From assembly GCA_008692225.1 (NCBI GenBank), contig VICG01000008.1, positions 1,251,001-1,315,000 of the forward strand: 64,000 nucleotides of DNA, given 5' to 3'. This DNA comes from Monilinia fructicola. Its lineage: Eukaryota; Ascomycota; Leotiomycetes; Helotiales; Sclerotiniaceae. Below, piece by piece: positions 54,919 through 64,000 of this stretch. A program made the position numbers and the translations under genes. Positions within the stretch are counted from its first letter, which is position 1. Every line of letters starts with the position of its first letter. Under the pieces are notes generated by a model, which did not search any database, was not told where the DNA came from, and was given only the letters and a program-made list of their open reading frames with translations.

Positions 54919-57900
54919 TCTCCAACCTCATGGAGTCCACCAATTTTCGATATTCTCCATCGTTAATACCCCCAATTTGGACATTTGCGTCGGGGAATAT
55001 ATTTCTCTATAATTGCTTGAGATTTGCCCCTCTCAAAACACAGGCTCAACACACAGCAGTATTTGGATGATACCTGCTTTTTTTGTAGATATACCATGTT
55101 CAGTATAGTGAGTTCTTTTGCATTTGCATGATTGGAGTGGTGGACATTTGAGTTGCTTGAAGGGAGTTGTAAAAATCCACTTAATAATTCTTCAGCGCAA
55201 AAAGGGGGTAGAAATATGATAGATGGAGGTCAAAAGGCGGTCCAGAGTTAATTCCGAGAAAGATGGTTCAAGTTGTTATTTTCTTTACTTTGAGATAGGG
55301 GAAAACGGTTCTTTTCGCTTATGTACTTAGGAAATCCGAATTTCTTTGAACCAATTTGACGGCTCTATGATTATGATTTGGGCTGAAGTGATCACGTTTA
55401 GCTTGTGATGAAATGATTTGATACAGCTTGGTAACTAATGAAATTTCCGTTTTGATAAAGAGTACAGATCAGGAAAGAACACATCAAGTTGATGATCATC
55501 AATAATAATGAGTTTTATTCAGTGAGTTCCTTGACGGGGTGCAGAATTCAATTGGCTGTCGTGGGTACGTCAACCGGCCAGTGCTTATTAGACCAAGATA
55601 GCGAAAGGCATTGACTACCAATGCTATTACCATATATGTTATGATGGATGGGGATTAGAGGCATTCCTTAGAAGAGGAATCCTGAGGATAGAATAAAGTT
55701 TGACAGAAAAAAGCATTTGCAAAACCCCCGCAACGTACCAATCGGAGGGAGGGTTTAACAATATACTCGAATATCAGTTGGACTGGCACATGAATTGATG
55801 ACATTGACTCTCAATAGTCAATTCACAGCCTTGATGGCTATCCAATAATTTGATTGCATGGGGAAATCTGAATACACGGAGATTTCAATGCACTACCTTT
55901 TTACTATATCTTACATTTACCAATTAGGAAGGTGCTCAACGATATGAATCTAGACCTTTTCTTGACCGTTAATGTAAGACTTATTTTGGGCCTGGAAGAA
56001 TCGTAGAATAATCCCCCCACACGATGATCTTCCTGTTGATGTATTCTACCTCGATATCCCCGAGGCTAGCTAGTTTTCCCTTCCTCTTTGTCAAAAGACA
56101 TTCCCGGAACTGCGCTTTTCTAACAGTTCGAGTTCGGTATAGATATTACGGTACATATGCCATACGAATAATGGCGATTACTTATCAACGTACGATCATG
56201 ACGCCAGGTGTTCGTTCGTCCCAGGGATTCGGTTAGTGGCGTCGGTGCGTGCGTGCAAGCTTTTGCCCTCCGACCGCCATACATGAATAAAACGTGATGC
56301 GCTTTGGAAATTTCTCCCATTTCACAACCTGCCTAGTCTAGCGCTCGCAGAAAACCCAGGCAGGTGGTAGGTGGCTGTCATTTCAAATACTTCTTCATTT
56401 TGAGCCTGTGGGGAGTACTAGGACCAGGTTTCATACTTTAATTGCGAAGCGTGAGTGCCAGACCTATACTGTAGCGTATCCCCTAGCCTAGCTTCGAAGT
56501 CTAAGGCAATATTTCCCAGAAAGAAACACCGCACGACGTTGCGAAGAAAGATGAGTGCGGGACGAAGCGAAGTCCCGACGCTAAATTAGAGCTGCCGATG
56601 AAGATCTACTGAGATCTAGACCCGGACTCCAGCATCCCGCACGGTGCTTGGAATTTAAAATGGAATATTGCAGGGAAATGATGGGAAAACCTTAAGAAGA
56701 ATCTGAAGATCTAGTGCGTCGGTCCTTTCTCCAGACTCTTTGGTGATACAGTACTGTACCATTTTGGGACTTCATTGGTTAGTCTATGAACGTATGCATA
56801 TTTAGTACATAACTTTCATCAGCAGACAAGGAGAGTGCCGATGGACATTCCCACGTGGCATACCAGAGACGCAACGAAGTGGACCTGCTCGAGTAGTCGT
56901 AGGTGGGGAATATGGGGTGATGGTGAGTTTGGTGACTCTTGATACTGAAGATCTCCTGGTTAGCGCCTACACCGAAAGCCTCCTAATGCCAAAGCAGCCA
57001 TCTGCCGGTTAATAGTCTCTTTGTGCCTATGCTAGAGCACGCCCGCATGATGACAGTAAGTGGTATCATATACGAACTGGCAAATGTGGGAGACGTAAGG
57101 CATGTGGGATAGTGGCGGGGAACGAGGAATTGAGGCGGAGATTTATCGATTGCAGACATGTCCGCATAATTCAAGCCAGTAGCCTTGAATGCTTTGTAAA
57201 AATCATTGTGGAGATTTATCGCTTAGTGAGTTGGTTTTGGACGTGTTGATGAGACTTAGAGGTTCGATGGAAGTTACCAGCCAGCTGGATCTGGAGTTTA
57301 GGCGAGCACTGTTAGGACAATCCTCCTGGGTATTTCGCGTTAGCCTGATGTGGTCCTTGAAGAACATCTTGGAGTCTCCATGTTTCTCTAGTGCAATTCT
57401 AACACTTTGTGGAATATTGTCCCACATTCTAGCAGTCTGGAAATCCATGTTAGTGACGGAGGGAGCGGGTTTCCGCATTGTCCGCCGACTCCACTCCCGC
57501 CCCTATTTGATATTTTCGTCAAAAGTTGACTGGTATGCCCGAAATTGAAATTCTTCGTTCTGGATGTAGTGTACGACATGCATTAGGGAAGTTGGAAGCG
57601 GAGATAAAAAAAGTGCGATGGTTCGTGTATGGAATCATCAATTAGGTATTCATGAATATGTCGAGAGCCGATGCGTGCCTTCCTAATTTGGTGCAAGAAA
57701 TCATGTGTTAAATCTTTCCATGTTAGTTCCGATTCTCCAACACTGAAAGATTAGTCTTGAGTTCGAGTTCTTGCATCGAACTCCCAACCCGTCAAAGCTA
57801 GGAAAGTGAAATGCAGAAAACGTGGCATGAAACTTTTCTTTTTCGTTCCCTGTATACCACTATGCATCAAATCTTCCTCTCAAGAAAGTACCAGAAACTT

Positions 57901-60900
57901 CCAAGCCCACGAAGCGCAAGTAAACTTCTGTGCACTTTCCGCTCTAATCTAATATTGGTTGTCTTACAGAATCTGTCCTGCCTGATGTCAACGAGGCATT
58001 TCGTAATTGTCCAGAAGGAGTAGTTCAAGCAATTTGAAATGTGAGATACTATTAGAGACCCACGTTAGATTGATTCTATGGTCACAAGGCTTTCACCGGA
58101 AGGATCTTATCCATACCAAGATCATCTCCCGCTAAATTCAGGGGTACTAATCAAGTGATGGAGGCAGGCGCACGCCTTCCAGCTTCGGAAACCAATTCAC
58201 AATTCTCAATACTAAAATCAAAATAGGGCAAGATCCGTTGGAGCCTTGAGCAGCATTTAGATTGACGTTGGATCAGAGTTTCGGTTCCTTCCATGGCATG
58301 GTGACTGCCTATCCATTTGCTCCCCTCTCCTTTGAAGTAGTGTAATATAGTATAAAGTAGGCCCAACAAACACTCCAAAGCGCCATCCACGCTTCACCGT
58401 TATCAGCCCATTCCACTACTGTCAGGTGTCCGGCAGACTCTGCAAGTATACACGGTGCGGCTGACCTTTTGCGATATCCAATTCGAGAACTTTTGAGACG
58501 TGGGTTGAAATTTGAGACCGGCATTTTCCATTGCATGCACAACGCGTAAGGAATGTGTTACTTCATGTTGGCAAAGTATCATAGGTAGGATTTCACAATC
58601 TTTCAAGGCGGTTTTAGCGTTGTATAAAGGCACGAAGACAGCTTGACATAGATGTAGAATACAATAACGCTGAGTGTCACAGTTACTTTCCCGTCACGCA
58701 TCTGCACACCTGTCAGTATTCAGTGCTTCAGCTCTTGGCTCATCATCGAGCTGTCAACTCGACCCATCTACTCCCATGATCCCACCCGTTACAACAACGT
58801 GGTTTCCTCTACCTTGACATGAGTGGCTTTCATTCTTGCTTGCTTTCTTTCCCTCCTTCTTTTTATCCTACAGATGTACAAACATATATTTCAAAGTGAA
58901 CCTTGTGAAAATGTGCACCAGTGACATCGGGATATTAATTACCTATATATGTTATTGCCTCAATTCGTAAGTCCAGAACTAGTCCAGTTGTACGGCTCGC
59001 AGTACCAAATGTCATTTCGTAGGTACTATGTACCTTGGTAACCTTAACGCTGCGGCTATATTCTGTATTCAATGCACTAACGTAGGATGTATCTATTCGT
59101 AGAGACTACTCTTCAATAATCCCCGATATATCTATTAATTCGCCTACTTAGGTAACCCAATAAATTGATCATTTAAAGTAACATTTAATAGGATATCTTG
59201 AATATAGAAATCATGCATCGAATGAAGTTGTTGACGGCAAAGAAAAGCGGTATGGTATGTAACACTGAAACAATCCGTCGCACAAACACATCCATCTAGA
59301 TTTCTGCTGTAATCTCTTCAAAACATTCATCTATCTGGGTTGTCTCCGTGCAAGAGACTCTTGTCTTTCTACTCACAGAACCAACTGTCCACAGAATTGC
59401 AGCCTAGAAGCCATGCATATTGAATTGCACATGGCATCCCGGGATTCCCACTCTACAAGGCCTCTCCATCAAATGATGTTCAGGAATTCTGTTTTGAATC
59501 TTGTAACATCACATGTATCCCAACCTGTCGTTACTAGCTAGCAAATCCTTGGGGTCCAATGCCAAGACATCTTTATGCTGACTGTACCTTCTTACAATTT
59601 ATGAAAAATGTACGCGGCTCCTTGAATAATGTCACTTTGCTCGACAAATCTGTAGCACCACGCACACTAGCAGGGAACCGTGGGCGAATTTTATGTAAGT
59701 CTTCGGAGCTCAAACTTTGAAGGGGTGTAAGCAGACAGACTTGCAGGCGAGGGACGCAAGGCACGCTCGCAAAGATCATCATCATGTGCGGAGGATATAA
59801 TAGGGCGACGATAATTTGCGCAGTGGCAATAGTACGTCCAGGACGGCTCCCAAATGCTGTAGTACTTGACTTGCACCTCCCAAGAGCTGCTCTGGTCCGT
59901 CTTCTGGAAGTTCCATGGATCGTTGACTATCTATCTAGGGAAAGGTATCTGGAAAGCTAAAAACATGGCATATGGGAGTTCGAGAACCACATGATATGCC
60001 ACACCCGCTTCGCTGGGAAGGGCTGGCCAGGAAGCAAGATGGATGGCATCGCTTATGTCTCCTCCGGATCCTTGTATCTACCACAGTGCATATATGTAGT
60101 TCTGCAATACAACAGTCGATTACCGAATGAAGCGTGTTGCTGTAACGGATGTAAGCTGAGAATTTAAACTTATATCTATGTTATGATGTATCTTCTAGCG
60201 AATATACTGTAGGTGAGGTTGAAAGGATTCTAAGATTTTAGGATTCTAGTAAGTGCTCATATGCGGTAACCAGAATGAGGGCAATGGTCATCATCCTACT
60301 CGTATCATCCTACCTACTATTGTTAGTAAGTCAGAGTTTCTGACTGTTCATCCATCATATCATCAGCATCATCTTTATCATTATTCGCCAGAGCAATCCA
60401 TCTCACTGGTATTTTGAGAAGCTCTTGCAAATCTGGGAGAGGAGAATAAAACAAGCAGAGCCGATCAATCGGATCAGTTCAGATGTTAATTATCTAACTC
60501 TCGAGGGTGTTGGTGATACAGAAAACCGGGAAGTTTGGTCCTTCGATTTAATGTTAGGCATCAGTGTTTCCAGGGTGTAATTCCCGTTCAGATGGAGAAA
60601 GCCAAAGCCGTCTTACTATGTACTTCAGTACCTACCGAAATGTAGAAGAGAAGGACAGGAATATGCGTGTGGGCTAGCGGTCAAATCGGAACTGCAACCA
60701 AAATTGGGGATTTCCTGTTTTCTATCCCTAGAACCATGCCCTGCTTTCTCTTTTTTTCCATGTTTACTAAATAGGAAAGAGATCAGGTCGCTGATCAACA
60801 TTCAATGCAACTTAGCTTTTGTTCTTGATAGTTCGCCCCTTCATTCACCCCGGACTTTAGCGACATTTTCTTCCCATTAATGGCATTGAGTGGTTCAGAT

Positions 60901-63900
60901 GCGATACCACTGTAGGGGTAATGATAGGGATGAGCCGTAAGCCGCGATGTGTAGCGATAATATCCCTCAAACTAAATCTGGAGCCCCATATCAAATTATC
61001 TATCGTTCATCGCCTCTATTTTCCGTTGAGGATTGTGTAAATGGATAGCGAGGATACTACTGTCCTTCAATGAAGAGCACTTACTGGTGTTGTAGATAGT
61101 CGAAACGTGGCACAGAAGAACCCAAGAACCTCCGGGAAATTCCACAAATATCCTTAGACCAAGAATAGCCTTATTAATGTTATTTGTTTTTTGTTACTGT
61201 ACAGCAAGTGGTACAGTACCTGTCTTGTATGGGGGTTTGCTGCAAGTTGGTGTGTTCCAGGGTAATGTTTAATTGAAGTCGGTCATTACTGCACTGCACT
61301 TTCATTCAAACATTTAGATTGACCATGCTTCAACTTGTTCCGTCGCCGCGGAGGTAGATACACTTCCCGCTAGAGCCTAAGATTCCATTCACATCTTCTT
61401 CACACCTCCCAACTCCAATGCGCAGATGTGTATTGAATACCACAATGTCCAAAACGAAGTTATAGATGCCCAAATCCGAATCATTCAAACAAGCGGTCTA
61501 GACCCCCATCCATCCCCAACCCCAGCCCCAACCCCAACCCAAACCCACCAACCCCCAATCGGGAAAAATAAACGACTCAGCCAATCGCACGCCCCAGAGG
61601 TCACCGAGTGAACATGACTGAACACCGATACGGTACATCAAATAATTTGTGCTATTGCTAAATTCATATCTCTTTTAGCGGGGTGAGCTGAATTTTGATA
61701 GTCACGCATTCGTTATGAAAGAGGGTACAATATAATGGTTTCAGGGTTACCAGTAGACATTGATTTATTTGTGTTTATGCCAAGATGTTTGCGAGCTCCT
61801 TTCGATAATTGAAGGGATGTTTAGTCGGTAGACAGAAGAGCTGAAAGGTATTTCTGGACCTGCCTGATAAGAGCACGGCCATCTGAATATATGGAGTAAG
61901 AAGAGGAGAGAAAGAAGAAAGGAAGGTCGTTTCATTCCTTTTCTGAATTGAGATCGTTGAGATCTCTTCAAGGCTGATCTAATACCATCGATCGTGAGGG
62001 ATGTTTAAATCAATGTCAGAATCAAAATATGGATAAGAATAGAACCCACCATACTGTAGGTGTGCTAGAACATGCGGCGACGATCTGTCTAACTGCACTC
62101 AAAGCACACTGGCACTACCAATAGAGATGCTCCCTCACCGTACTCTGTACTCTTCATTAGTTTTTGATGACTACTTATCCATCCCACTTGCTTCCACGTC
62201 AAATAAGCCTAGGGGCTTCAACTACCAGTACTAGTATATTCATGAACAAGTCCTTCACCTCCTCCACCTCCTTCACGTCCTTCGCCTCCTTCACCACCCC
62301 TGTCTCAAATCCCAATGCCAGCAATGAGTAAGCCTTAAGAGCAAGCTTACATGGAATCAGGATCAATGTGGGTGGTCCCCGAAGCTTAAAAGACGCCAAT
62401 CAATTAGACCCCTGGTCAATGCGTTTTCACAATTCCAGATTGGCCTCTTTCTCCTTTCTTTCTTTTCTTTTCTTTTTATCCTGAGAAATGATCCGAGTAG
62501 CATCAGCAAGTAGAGGATTGGATGATTGATGACTACATTTTATACGGGAGAGATGGATTTCCTTTTAGGTGTTTTCTACACACGACATACGAATAGATAG
62601 ATACTGACTGACCGACTGACTGACTGACCGACTGTAATCCAGTACGATCTCAAGAGTACCATTATTTCTAAAGAAAGAGTAGAAGAGAAATGGAATGGTG
62701 GTTGAGAATCCAATCTAACCTAATCTAACCTTGACAATGACTGAATGATACTGAATGAATGATAATGATGCGATGAACACAAACACAAAGCTATCCTACC
62801 CTACTGAAGTACAAGTTGTCGGATATTTTCTTCTGTCACTCACTCACTCACCCACCATCTATCTATCTACTAATTCGGTACTCAGTTGGTATTAGCTGCG
62901 ACTCCAAACTTTTTGACTCTTTCGATATCTACCCCCAAAACCTACCCAGAAACGCCACATCCTCGTCTCATTTGGTCAAGAAGCGCTTGGGAAATGACAG
63001 AAGTTAAAGTGTGCCTATACGACGTTGGTAAGAAAAATGACCAAAACCTTCCCAGATTTATTTATATTATTGTAATTCAAAGGACGTTCAAAGGCATACG
63101 GTACAGACATCGCTAAAAAACGTACAGCGCCCCTGGTCTTGTAACTGCAAGCTGCAGACTTTCTCGAGTCCGATGGTCATGCCCAGATCTTTTTTCCTTC
63201 TCCGAATGCTGCACAGGATGAAGCAAGCAGGCAGACCAGCACAAAGGGAAATTTGTGTACAACATGAATGAGAACTCAACTTGAGATATAAGAGGGTTTC
63301 GTGTAACCCCAAATCTATTTATTTTCTAGCATCGGCTAATGACGAGAGGGTTTAGCTGATTGTCAGTTGTTGTGTAGTAATCATTTCAAATAAAATTCTC
63401 AGGATGACAGTATTCTTTCACAAAAGAAGCTTCAGCCATCAACCTCAGAGTCGGTACCAGCCCAAAATCTGGGAAAACCTTAACTCTAGCATCGAAACCA
63501 AAAAGTAGTTTGATGACCCAAGCACTTTCCCTCATCTTTCATCTTTCCCCAAAGTCTCAAAGGTTTAGTTTTCTTACCCTTTCCTTGGCTCCAAGCCGCC
63601 CGAGCTAAATTGTTCAGCCAGAACGCCTTTGGGACACTCGCATACGCCGAACAAAGTCCTGGGGGGACTATCCCGGTCATCGAGCATGGGGGTGGTGTAT
63701 GAGCCAGCTCGAGATATCCTGGCTAAATCATAGTCGTGTTGTTTTTTGCTTATGCGAGTTCTTTTTAGTAATCGCGTGGAGTTGAGCCGACGGGGTGATT
63801 ATTGTATGGAGATTTAAACGTTGGGATGGTCTTGGACGTGAATCATGAACAAGAAGAGTCGTTCGATGAAGAGCTAATAGACGGACGATATGAAGAATGT

Positions 63901-64000
63901 CAAGCATATACGATACACTACTGTCTAACGCTCTCGCAAACCGAAAGCTCCTAGAATCTATGCCGTCTTTCTCATCATATGATGTAAAGTCAAGCTTTTC
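54919..64000. other. Nine-kilobase region without a recognised gene
   Basis: Unlike the central desert, this stretch is mostly single-copy-looking DNA of normal composition with few microsatellites. No frame exceeds ~120 codons with a convincing start. Minus-strand pieces around 56.98-57.58 kb (MDFQTARMWDNIPQSVRIAL, EKHGDSKMFFKDHIRL) and 58.15-58.63 kb (NAKTALKDCEILPMILCQHE) look slightly protein-like and may be remnants of a decayed gene; a small ATG frame at 61426-61611 has a PTPAPTPTQT run and no family. Direct 9-10-bp CTTCACCTCC-like repeats lie at 62250-62295 and GACTGACC repeats at 62605-62635. Non-coding transcripts are possible. Confidence 0.5.

Overview
The window looks like nuclear DNA of a filamentous ascomycete (Pezizomycotina), probably a leotiomycete of the Botrytis/Sclerotinia kind. 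The kingdom-level call rests on genes split by 43-143 nt GT-AG introns with CTAAC/CTGAC-like branch sites, a tRNA-Tyr(GTA) with a 12-nt intron, fungal-specific 2EXR proteins, and AT-rich, RIP-like repeat islands between normal genes. The order-level guess is inference.

Left arm (1-13.3 kb): the C-terminal end of an unknown gene at the window edge, an unknown protein (699-1550, minus), POP1 of RNase P/MRP (2931-5561), an unknown two-exon gene (6723-7590), a decayed dynamin-type GTPase fused to a fascin-like beta-trefoil (8040-9026, minus), a 2EXR protein (10777-11427), and a WBP11-domain splicing-type protein (12301-13266).

Middle (13.3-30.2 kb): a gene desert of about 17 kb. It holds microsatellites, an array of an 8-bp unit, AT-rich islands and two MITE-like elements with terminal inverted repeats and TA flanks (20458-21313 and 22756-23008); a third is possible. 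Its last part is pyrimidine- and CA-rich and probably supplies the promoter and long 5' leader of a Pho85-type (PclA/PCL-like) cyclin gene (30206-32234).

Right arm (32.2-54.9 kb): satellite-rich spacer, a four-exon small secreted protein gene with an 18-nt micro-exon (35052-35760), a five-exon protein joining a coiled coil, an NYN/PIN-like domain and CCCH zinc fingers (36587-38128, minus), tRNA-Tyr (39146-39232, minus), a second 2EXR protein (39891-40742, minus), a 4.8-kb spacer with ORF remnants, SMC5 (45540-49170, minus), and divergently from it a Gin4/Hsl1/Cdr2-family kinase (50957-54918, plus). The last 9 kb hold no gene I can recognise.

There is no operon or biosynthetic cluster. The recognisable conserved genes are housekeeping: RNase P/MRP, splicing, cyclin-CDK control, SMC5/6 genome stability, and septin/morphogenesis-checkpoint kinase. 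Novelty lies in the pseudo-dynamin fusion, the NYN-CCCH protein, the small secreted protein, and the palindromic AT-rich element.
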